Assembly (NCBI GenBank): GCA_964504195.1
Contig: CAZDDI010000014.1
Coordinates: 1-64,000 of the forward strand
DNA from: CAZDDI01 sp964504195
GTDB lineage: Bacteria > Chloroflexota > Anaerolineae > B4-G1 > SLSP01
DNA length: 64,000 bases
Direction of reading: 5' to 3'
This document shows positions 53,801 to 61,296 of this stretch, piece by piece. Positions within the stretch are counted from its first letter, which is position 1, and every line of letters starts with the position of its first letter. Below the pieces are notes generated by a model. The model was not told where the DNA came from and did not search any database. It saw nothing but the letters and a program-made list of their open reading frames with translations. The translations under genes and the position numbers were made by a program.

Positions 53801-55424
53801 CGGCAAAGAGCGCGCCGGTGTTGATGCCAATGCGCTGCTCGAAGCGATACACGCCAGCGGGCGTTTGCAGCGCAGCGAAGTGCTCGCGCACGGCACGCTG
53901 CATATCCAGGGCCGTCCGCACGGCGCGCACCGGGTCATCCTCATGCGCGCGCGGTGCGCCGAAGAACACCACCAGCCGGTCACCGGTCGTGTACTGGTCA
54001 ATACGCGCCAGCGTCCCCTCGTACCGCTCCACAATCTCCGCCATATACGCGAAGTAGTTGCTGAGCTGCTGCGTGATGATTTCCGGGTAGCTCGTGCCCA
54101 GCTCCTCGATCAGATCACTGATACCCAAATAGTTGATGAACATGACCGTTACCGGGCGATGGTCGGGCGAAATACGGATATTGCGCGGATTGTTGACAAT
54201 GCGGCGCAACAGTTCTGTGTTCATGTAGGGGGCCAACAAATCCAGCCGGTTGACCAGGTAGGTGATTTGCGCTTCGACCGCCCCTTCCGGCGGCTCGACC
54301 ACCACGAAGCGCGCGTCAGTATGTTCACCGGATGGCGCAACCAGCACCTTGTAGAAGCCCGGCTCCGGCTCCTTCTCCGCCGGCATGACTTCCAGTTGCG
54401 CACCGACGAGCTCGTAGACGGCCTCGGTGATAACGACATCACCGGGATTGGCGTGGCCCTCGGCGGCATCGGCACGGTTCACCGTGCGTCCGGTGGTGAC
54501 GAAGGCCATGCTCTGCGTCGAGCCGATGTGCGCCGAGAAGTACGGGCCGGCAGAGATGCCGCACTTGATACGCAGCGCGCGCACCGCATCGCCCACCTGG
54601 ATGGTGGCAAACTGCGGTTGCTCCATCACCTGCTGGAATTCCAGCGCGGTCTGCACAGCTCGGAGGGCGTTGACGGCCAGCTCCGCGTCATCCGCCGCCG
54701 CGAAGAAGCCCAGCAGCGCATCGCCGCCGAACTTGAGCAGCGTGCCGCCATGCCGAAAAAGCACCTGCACCAGCTCCGTAAAAAGGTTATTGATGAGCTC
54801 CGTAATCAGCTCCGCACCCACCTGACCCAACGGCTTGAGCTGCTCGGAAAGCGGTGTAAAGCCGGAGACATCGCCAAACAAGAAGACCCCCTGGCTCATG
54901 CCCCCGGCAGGCTGTCCAGCAGGCCGCGGATTTTCAATGACCGGGCGCGGCAAATACGTTTTAGATGTATCCAGCAAGGCCATGAGATGATCGCGTACCT
55001 GGTTGAGATGGTGGGCAGTAGGGCGACGCTCCAACGGTTCGTAGAGCGCCTGCGGCAGATACCGCTTGAGTGAGGGCAACATCTCGGCAATGGGGCGTGG
55101 TACGGGCAGCTCTGGGTGTGTCACATCCGGCTTGGGCAGGAGCGGCGGCGCAGGTGCAAGGTCAGTCTCTTCCAACGCAGGCGCGGCGACAGCCTGTGAG
55201 ATTGGAGCAGGAGCCACAAGTGGAGGGGGAGCAGGTACAGTAGCCGACACAATCTTCTGCCCATGCAGCACTACAATCGCGCCGCAGTGGAAACAATAGC
55301 GGGCATAGGGCGGCAGCAGCGTGTAACACGCCGGGCATACCAGCCCATTCAGCAGCGCTTGCCCGCAGTGCAGGCAAAACCGCGCCTGGCCAGGATTTGT
55401 CGTACCGCAATAAGGGCAGTTCAT
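50865..55424 (-). CDS. Soluble adenylyl-cyclase-like protein: zinc ribbon, two cyclase domains, AAA ATPase, TPR
   Basis: This 1519-residue protein has a double zinc ribbon (CPYC, CLHC, CPAC, CFHC; 3-60) and cyclase domain 1 (about 175-335) with metal Asps in FGDVSGFTPL and FGGDALLGFF, but Arg missing in TVNRADAAEG. Cyclase domain 2 (about 420-590) has Asn for the first metal Asp (VMFINYLG) but keeps the transition-state pair in DINMAARLM. An AAA module follows: Walker A GESGLGKSR (about 670) and Walker B-like VVAIDDLHWAD (about 805). About ten TPRs run from residue 1090. This is the layout of sAC/class IIIb cyclases, which make cAMP. AAGGAG lies before ATG 55424. Confidence 0.9.
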   Translation of the reverse strand: MNCPYCGTTNPGQARFCLHCGQALLNGLVCPACYTLLPPYARYCFHCGAIVVLHGQKIVSATVPAPPPLVAPAPISQAVAAPALEETDLAPAPPLLPKPDVTHPELPVPRPIAEMLPSLKRYLPQALYEPLERRPTAHHLNQVRDHLMALLDTSKTYLPRPVIENPRPAGQPAGGMSQGVFLFGDVSGFTPLSEQLKPLGQVGAELITELINNLFTELVQVLFRHGGTLLKFGGDALLGFFAAADDAELAVNALRAVQTALEFQQVMEQPQFATIQVGDAVRALRIKCGISAGPYFSAHIGSTQSMAFVTTGRTVNRADAAEGHANPGDVVITEAVYELVGAQLEVMPAEKEPEPGFYKVLVAPSGEHTDARFVVVEPPEGAVEAQITYLVNRLDLLAPYMNTELLRRIVNNPRNIRISPDHRPVTVMFINYLGISDLIEELGTSYPEIITQQLSNYFAYMAEIVERYEGTLARIDQYTTGDRLVVFFGAPRAHEDDPVRAVRTALDMQRAVREHFAALQTPAGVYRFEQRIGINTGALFAGNAGAPNLRQEYTLMGDDINMAARLMSYAAWGQVLISKKTKERVMDYFELTDKGEIKVKGKDLLIHTFTVERQREDLSQLHVLHPNDPPMVGRDEELARLLALVRVLQDEHTTRPGRGYGQIVTVLGESGLGKSRLLRETLSALQQQADGGQLLHITVQGLSFSEQISYWLAAQLLRNALNLPSNANENDVLFNLWEQGGELMGRETAREAVPFLAQMMGIELEGEWGQLVRGLDPQVRQKQTFWAAREYFTLLARKQPTVVAIDDLHWADEASLALLEDLFSVTDRAPLVFILVFRPQREKGCWRLRSKADSAFHHRYAEIRLVNLSEPHSAELLELFLPGAEFTPEVRQRILDKAGGNPFYLGEVVRSLIETGAVTPLETRDDAFDNIASFARSLKRKGERSDASKPKRWQVTSKIETIAVPDTLQGAIIARIDRLTEDARQALQMAAVIGRHFQTEVLSGLTQTESELAGWLAQLERSDLIQATQESTYMFNDALIQEVAYENLLVQRRQEFHRRVGETLEKTLGARAAQESALLAHHFKQGRDFPHALKYLELAAHKAQEDFSNETAIQLYSDVLELLPQVHGSASGEPQATALLRRQAIYGLRGQQRERERDIQALLALAEGLGDESRYADALTELADLYQWTGRYTEAEQTAREVLRIQQTLGHAAGQAAALHQLGAIAYIRGEHAQAQPLLEQAVALRRQIGDTKGEAWSVMYLGMIHLFAGNYSEAARLHEHARELAQQRQDMFQLGIHLTNAARVALRVGEYARALAEFEQSLEMKTRVGDRMGQGFSLFGIGMAQLALGELEAAEARLQASLSLRQQINDRRGVAYTLEGLGRVTLARGEYAQAETQLAEAVKLYTELGLKAELIPARAQLARAQLGQGQAETALSTSQQAITGLQEQPNVEEVQQVYLVHYRALLANAAPEAGDYLRQAEAAMLSQAERIGDADLRQVFLAQVRVNREIGEIGMRDA

Positions 55425-55459
55425 GGGGAGCTCCTTTTGTGAATGGCGAATGGTGAATG

Positions 55460-55512
55460 AAACGTGAAACGTGATGCGTGAAGACTTTCTGATCACGTTT
55501 CACGCATCATCC
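55460..55512. repeat. Inverted ACGTGAAACGTGATGCGTGAA-type motif
   Basis: GATGCGTGAA (about 55473-55482) and TTCACGCATC (about 55499-55508) are inverted copies around a GACTTTCTGATCACG centre, with ACGTGAAACGTG to one side. It is the best example of the loose motif found in several gaps. Confidence 0.5.
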
Positions 55513-55523
55513 ATCATCCCACA

Positions 55524-56003
55524 TCACGGATTATTAAACAAGTCCCGTATTCGCTCCACGCGCTTCCGGTTCACCTGAAAATCGTAGTAGGGGACGCGCG
55601 CCGAGGAGCGGACGTGGATGACCTGCTGGGCGTCATCGAAGTAAAATTCTACATCGTCGGTATAGCGGAAACCCGGTGTGACTACTTCGGCGTAGATGTA
55701 GGTGGCGTCGGCGGTGATGAGGGTGGTATGTTCCATATCGCGCAAAATGGTCAGGATACGGGCGCGGGCTTCATCGCGTGTACCCGTATATATGATAGGA
55801 GCGATAGTATGTGCATCGTCATCTGGCGCGGCTTGTGAAGAAACGCACGCCGGATAGCTGGGGCACGGCGCGAGCTGCCCATCCTGCGCGCCCAGGTCAT
55901 CCGGGCGCGGACTGATTGCGCGGATCAGCAACCGCGCGCCGATAAATACCGCCCCGGCGAACAGAATGACAAATCCCAACAGTTGTAGTCTTTTTTTGCT
56001 CAT
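55524..56003 (-). CDS. DUF1499 family protein
   Basis: This 159-residue protein has an N-terminal membrane segment (about 7-29) and the family pattern: CPSYPACVSSQA (40-55), HTIAPI, ARILTILRDME, ITADATYIYAEVVTPGFRY and DDVEFYFDD ... VRSSARVPYYDFQVNR. Function is not known for this widespread family. ATG 56003 has GGAGAT upstream. It has its own promoter 64 bp before the start. The Cys pair near residue 46-52 could form a disulfide outside the membrane. Confidence 0.82.
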   Translation of the reverse strand: MSKKRLQLLGFVILFAGAVFIGARLLIRAISPRPDDLGAQDGQLAPCPSYPACVSSQAAPDDDAHTIAPIIYTGTRDEARARILTILRDMEHTTLITADATYIYAEVVTPGFRYTDDVEFYFDDAQQVIHVRSSARVPYYDFQVNRKRVERIRDLFNNP

Positions 56004-56066
56004 AAGATCTCCAATTGTAATGCGTACAAGGGTTTTTGGTACAAATAGCAACCTGGCACATTCATA

Positions 56067-56094
56067 ATTATAACGCAGCGCGCCGGATTGTAAA
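56067..56094 (-). promoter_or_regulatory. Promoter of the DUF1499 gene
   Basis: On the minus strand, TTTACA (56089-56094), a 16-bp spacer and TATAAT (56067-56072). The -35 box overlaps the T-tract of the preceding terminator. Confidence 0.7.
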
Positions 56095-56129
56095 AACAAT
56101 GTAGGATGGGTTGCTCCCCATCCTACATT
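56091..56129 (-). terminator. Rho-independent terminator of the GNAT gene
   Basis: A perfect 13-bp stem (56098-56110 / 56117-56129) with a 6-nt loop is followed on the minus strand by TTGTTTTTA. It lies 43 bp after the acetyltransferase stop. Confidence 0.85.
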
Positions 56130-56171
56130 TTCTATCGCAATGCCAAACCGGGTATAGGCAGTTATCCGTGG

Positions 56172-56618
56172 TCAAAGTTCCAGCGCGAAGTACACATCCC
56201 CGTCTTGATAATGGGTTATTTTGAAGCCGAACCGTTCATAGAAAGCAATCACCTCCACCCAGGTCTCAGTAGTTTCGAGGATCAATTTCCGGTAGCCGCT
56301 TGCTTTCGCGTGATCAATGAGCGCGCACAATACTTGTGTGCCGATACCGGCACGGCGCATGTCGTCGGCTACGGACATCCGCACGATTTCTGCCGTGCCC
56401 GCATCTCTGGGCGCGAGCGCGCCCGTACCGACGATGCGCTCCTCATGCCAGGCGACCAGAAACACCGCATCCGCATAGCTCGCGCTGATGTCGTTAAGGT
56501 CGGAATTCAGAGTGGGATCGAGCTCGCCCCAATGGTCGGCCAAGCCTGCCAGAATCAGTGCTTGGGTCTCGACCTGGTTTTCCGGCTGGAATGGGCGGAT
56601 GGTGATGGGTGGGTTCAT
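56172..56618 (-). CDS. GNAT family N-acetyltransferase
   Basis: This 148-residue protein shows the GNAT fold: ITIRPFQPENQ start, VFLVAWHEERIVGTGALAP (strand 4), then the acetyl-CoA loop VADDMRRAGIGTQVLCALI (Q/RxxGxG/A as RRAGIG) and KLILETTETWVEVIAFYERFGF at the end. ATG 56618 follows AGGA; a start 24 nt upstream is less likely. The acceptor is unknown. The small gap to the membrane-protein gene upstream allows co-transcription, and a strong terminator ends the unit. Confidence 0.85.
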   Translation of the reverse strand: MNPPITIRPFQPENQVETQALILAGLADHWGELDPTLNSDLNDISASYADAVFLVAWHEERIVGTGALAPRDAGTAEIVRMSVADDMRRAGIGTQVLCALIDHAKASGYRKLILETTETWVEVIAFYERFGFKITHYQDGDVYFALEL

Positions 56619-56634
56619 AGTCAGTCCTGAATGT

Positions 56635-57258
56635 TTAGCCACGAGTTGTGGACGGCACAGTAAGCACTATTTTCGTAATAGTGTGGTGCTCCGCTAAGGC
56701 GATGATAACAATTGTCATTGCCGAAGCGATCAATTCCCATACGCCTTCCAATCCAAAATGTCGTTCATTGGCTTGCACTTGCAGAAACAATGGCAATAGA
56801 CCGTACAACAACATTATTGTCCCAGCTATCAAGTATCCTGAGCTCAGTACTGTGTTCTGCTGTTGCGCGTGATTTTTTGCTATCATCAGCAAAACTCCCC
56901 CTGCCCCTAGAGCTAAGAGCCGCACTGGTAAAAGCGTATGTGCGTCTGCGTACCAAGCAAGCAGAAGTGCCACCATGAAAACAAAAACCAGCATGCTCTT
57001 AACCTTGAATTCGCCTTTTTCGATATTCTTTTGGGTAAAGTCAAATACATACCCATAACGCCGATTATAGTAATAGCGTTGAATAAGCTTGTAAAGCATA
57101 AAGGCAATAACTTGGCCCAAAAAGGGCACGCCCCCGTTTGTTTCCCAGTTCAACCATTCTCGATCAAACGTGATAGCCGTCAAAAGCAACAGAAACGCGA
57201 AAGGGAGCAATGCGAGACCCCCAAACAAGAAAGGGGAGGATTCAAGCGTATCATCCAT
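56635..57258 (-). CDS. Uncharacterised multi-pass membrane protein
   Basis: This 207-residue protein has about six hydrophobic segments (12-29, 46-62, 89-105, 112-126, 140-160 and 177-195) and a basic cytoplasmic loop (IQRYYYNRRYGYVFDF) after the second. I do not recognise a family. GAGGGAA lies before the ATG. It lies 21 bp downstream of ettA's reading direction end and 17 bp before the GNAT start, suggesting one operon with both. Confidence 0.65.
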   Translation of the reverse strand: MDDTLESSPFLFGGLALLPFAFLLLLTAITFDREWLNWETNGGVPFLGQVIAFMLYKLIQRYYYNRRYGYVFDFTQKNIEKGEFKVKSMLVFVFMVALLLAWYADAHTLLPVRLLALGAGGVLLMIAKNHAQQQNTVLSSGYLIAGTIMLLYGLLPLFLQVQANERHFGLEGVWELIASAMTIVIIALAEHHTITKIVLTVPSTTRG

Positions 57259-57278
57259 TGCGAAGCTTCCCTCTTTCT

Positions 57279-58961
<1,683 letters not shown>

Positions 58962-58990
58962 GGTTCTCCTTAATATGATGATTTTATAAG

Positions 58991-59010
58991 TGCTGCGTGA
59001 AAACGTGATT
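58991..59010. repeat. Degenerate ACGTTTCACG-type intergenic motif
   Basis: GTGCTGCGTGAAAACGTGATT lies in the gap between the PAP2 end and ettA start. It is one more member of the loose motif group. Confidence 0.3.
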
Positions 59011-59019
59011 TCTGCACAT

Positions 59020-59535
59020 TCACATTAGTACAAGCAAGGCTACCCCAGCCACCAGCCCCAATCCCAGCCCAGCAGCGATGTCGCCCAGGTAGTGGGCGCG
59101 CAGGGCGATGCGGCTCAAGCAGACAGCTATCGCCCACAACACTAAAAGCGTAATTCCCCACAGGGGCAACACGCGCGCGGTAACTGCCAACACGCCCCCC
59201 AGTCGCGTGGCGTGCCCGGAGGGAAAACTATAACGATCCGGCCCTAGGTAGAGCGTATCATTTTGTGACTTGGGACGGGTGCGGCGGATGAGGGCCTTGA
59301 GGAGACTGCTCACTGTAGCCGTGACCAGCACCGAAAGGATGAGGCGGAACCCCAGTTGAGGGAAGTCACGCACCCACAGCAACCCGCCCACCAGCAGCAC
59401 GAGCCACGAATCGCCCGTATGGGCGAGCACCCGCGCGGCAATGCGCCGCCAGGGGATACGCTCCAGCGCGGCGATGCAGACAATGCGGGCAGAGACCCGC
59501 GCGTCCCAATCGAGCAGTGTGTACAACCGGCTCAT
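59020..59535 (-). CDS. PAP2 superfamily phosphatase
   Basis: This 171-residue membrane protein has the three PAP2 motifs: KALIRRTRP (about 84-92), PSGHATR (about 106-112) and SRIALRAHYLGDI (about 144-156), with membrane segments between. Such enzymes dephosphorylate phosphatidic acid or undecaprenyl pyrophosphate. ATG 59535 overlaps the stop of the nucleotidyltransferase gene (ATGA). The small overlap and shared direction indicate co-translation. It fits with lipid-carrier recycling beside the sugar and polysaccharide genes of the region, though they are not adjacent. Confidence 0.88.
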   Translation of the reverse strand: MSRLYTLLDWDARVSARIVCIAALERIPWRRIAARVLAHTGDSWLVLLVGGLLWVRDFPQLGFRLILSVLVTATVSSLLKALIRRTRPKSQNDTLYLGPDRYSFPSGHATRLGGVLAVTARVLPLWGITLLVLWAIAVCLSRIALRAHYLGDIAAGLGLGLVAGVALLVLM

Positions 59536-60305
59536 GGCTGATGCGCCACGAGTTCGCGGCGGCAAAGCTCCAGCTGGTGCGGCTTATCTACATCCATCGC
59601 TAGTTCCGCATACGGAGAGACAATCGGCTCGACGCGCAAGCCAAAACGGGCAAAAACAATATCACTGGCTTCGGACAATGTTAACTGGCGTAAAATGAAC
59701 TTGATGAAGAACTTTGGCCCCAAGCGCAGAGCTTGCTTGAGCATACTTTTGCGGTTACGCACAACATCTTCCCAGACATCCTGGTTGCGTGTGAGCAGAT
59801 AGGGTGAAGCAACATGCAGATCACCTCCGGCAAATTCCCCGTCTTTGAAGTGTATGTAGCTGCGGGCAGAGTCAGGGAAACGCCGCTCCATCACTGAGCG
59901 TGAAACGCAACTGTAATACATATCCACCGCCGGATCAGACGACTGCGCGATGAGCCATTCGACCTTCTCCGCTGTGAGGAGCGGCACGTCACCAGAACAA
60001 GCCAGCAATTGTTGCATATCTGGAGTTCGCTTTAGCAATTGCTCAACCCCGGCCAGAGCATTGGTTAATAAGTCCCCCTGATCAGGAAGATACGCAATGA
60101 TTTTGGAGGATACCAGGCCGACACTAGCAGGAAGCCCGACGATGACGATACTCTCAATAGTTGGCGCAGCATCAAGCGCGGCTAGCACCCATTGCACCAT
60201 CGGTTTGCCAGCCAGCGCGATAAGGGATTTGGGCCTGCCCCCGGCCTGAGTATACAGCGGATCCTTCAAGTCGGGGATACCGCCAGCCGTCAAAATACAA
60301 TCCAT
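59532..60305 (-). CDS. MobA-like NTP transferase domain protein
   Basis: This 257-residue protein begins DCILTAGGIPDLKDPLYTQ, then GRPKSLIALAGKPMVQWVL, a GT-A nucleotidyltransferase start with the Lys and GG. LLACSGDVPLLTAEKVEWL holds the metal-binding Asp, and the C-terminal part contains ELAMDVDKPHQLEL. It probably transfers a nucleotide to a sugar or alcohol phosphate; the substrate is unknown. AGGAGA lies before ATG 60305. It is followed by the PAP2 gene with 4 bp overlap and preceded by a quinate-dehydrogenase-like gene 91 bp away. Confidence 0.82.
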   Translation of the reverse strand: MDCILTAGGIPDLKDPLYTQAGGRPKSLIALAGKPMVQWVLAALDAAPTIESIVIVGLPASVGLVSSKIIAYLPDQGDLLTNALAGVEQLLKRTPDMQQLLACSGDVPLLTAEKVEWLIAQSSDPAVDMYYSCVSRSVMERRFPDSARSYIHFKDGEFAGGDLHVASPYLLTRNQDVWEDVVRNRKSMLKQALRLGPKFFIKFILRQLTLSEASDIVFARFGLRVEPIVSPYAELAMDVDKPHQLELCRRELVAHQP

Positions 60306-60355
60306 AGTGTCTCCTGTGCGAATAAGCGAAAAGGCGAGTCTGCGAATCTGCGGAG

Positions 60356-60399
60356 AAACGTGATCTTTCTTCACGCTTCACGCATTACATTTCACGTCA
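60356..60399. repeat. Degenerate ACGTTTCACG-type intergenic motif
   Basis: AACGTGATCTTTCTTCACGC, TTCACGCATTAC and TTTCACGTCAT follow one another between the NTP-transferase and quinate-dehydrogenase-like genes. Confidence 0.4.
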
Positions 60400-61296
60400 T
60401 AACCGCTCGATTTGCGGGCGCAAATCCAGTTCAAGCACCAGCGCCCGGAGCTCATCATGCGTGAGCTTGCGCCCCTTCCCGGTAACCGCAACGAGCGCGG
60501 CTTCGAGCATATTCGTACCGAAGGTACGCCCCTCATAGCGCGGCGTGGTGGTGATGAGATACCGCGCCCCCGCTTGCCGGAAGCGTTCCACATCGGCCTC
60601 GGTGGTGGTGTTGGTGAGGATAGTCTTACCGCTCAGGTCGGAAGGCATGTGGCGCTTAGTGTAGCTGCAATCGCCCGCGATGATGGTGGCCCACTGATAC
60701 CAGCGCGTGAAACGCGGCACAGTTTCCTTTTGCTTATCACCCGTGGGATAAATCATGCTAGCTGGCAACAACCGCCCTAGCACAGGCGCAAGAACAGCCG
60801 AGAGTATATCCAAAGCACGCAAGCTCTTGAGAGGAAGAGGAATCCCTAGCGCAAATTGCAAGTCGCCCAACACCAGCGCGTATCCGGCCTCGGCGAGACC
60901 CTGGGCCATCCCATAGCGATCCAGCGCCGAGTTGACCAGCGCCCGCTTGGGTTGCAATTCCGCACCGATAGCAGCCTCGATTTGAGCGATGCATTCGCGC
61001 TCCAGCGTGTGTTTGAGGCCGCGCCCGTCCAGTACCGGCGTCCGATGCACGCCCCGAATCAAGCGTTGCGCACACCCCAACGGATAGGCATGGTCTGCGG
61101 TACCAACGGAGAGATCAATCCCCCCTATCCCAAAAGCATCTACCTGCCCGTCCAGCTCTGTAAACAGCTGCGCGGCCTTGCGAATATCACCATCCACACC
61201 GATGCGCTCGATGCGCACCGGCTCGCCAAGCAGCATAATCTCCACACTTTTATCGCGTTGGGAGCTGCCCAGACTGATACTAACAGCGCGTTTCAT
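60397..61296 (-). CDS. Quinate 5-dehydrogenase-like conserved protein
   Basis: This 299-residue protein has KRAVSISLGSSQRDKSVEI at the start, VDAFGIGGIDLSVG, RPVLDGRGLKHTLERE-like text and a late GKTILTNTTTEADVERFRQ. Homologues in Chloroflexi, Thermoleophilia and Firmicutes carry the label quinate 5-dehydrogenase, though I know of no experimental proof. No Gly-rich Rossmann GxGxxG is obvious, so the enzymatic name is doubtful. ATG 61296 follows AGGAAA and overlaps the upstream AAA/TPR gene's end by 17 bp. Confidence 0.65.
   Translation of the reverse strand: MKRAVSISLGSSQRDKSVEIMLLGEPVRIERIGVDGDIRKAAQLFTELDGQVDAFGIGGIDLSVGTADHAYPLGCAQRLIRGVHRTPVLDGRGLKHTLERECIAQIEAAIGAELQPKRALVNSALDRYGMAQGLAEAGYALVLGDLQFALGIPLPLKSLRALDILSAVLAPVLGRLLPASMIYPTGDKQKETVPRFTRWYQWATIIAGDCSYTKRHMPSDLSGKTILTNTTTEADVERFRQAGARYLITTTPRYEGRTFGTNMLEAALVAVTGKGRKLTHDELRALVLELDLRPQIERL

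Noticed and set aside
53865..55073. Long open frame of about 400 codons on the plus strand, opposite the cyclase gene
   Set aside because: It lies wholly antisense to the zinc-ribbon/cyclase part, has an Arg/His-rich unnatural composition and no ribosome site. It is a shadow of a GC-rich coding frame.
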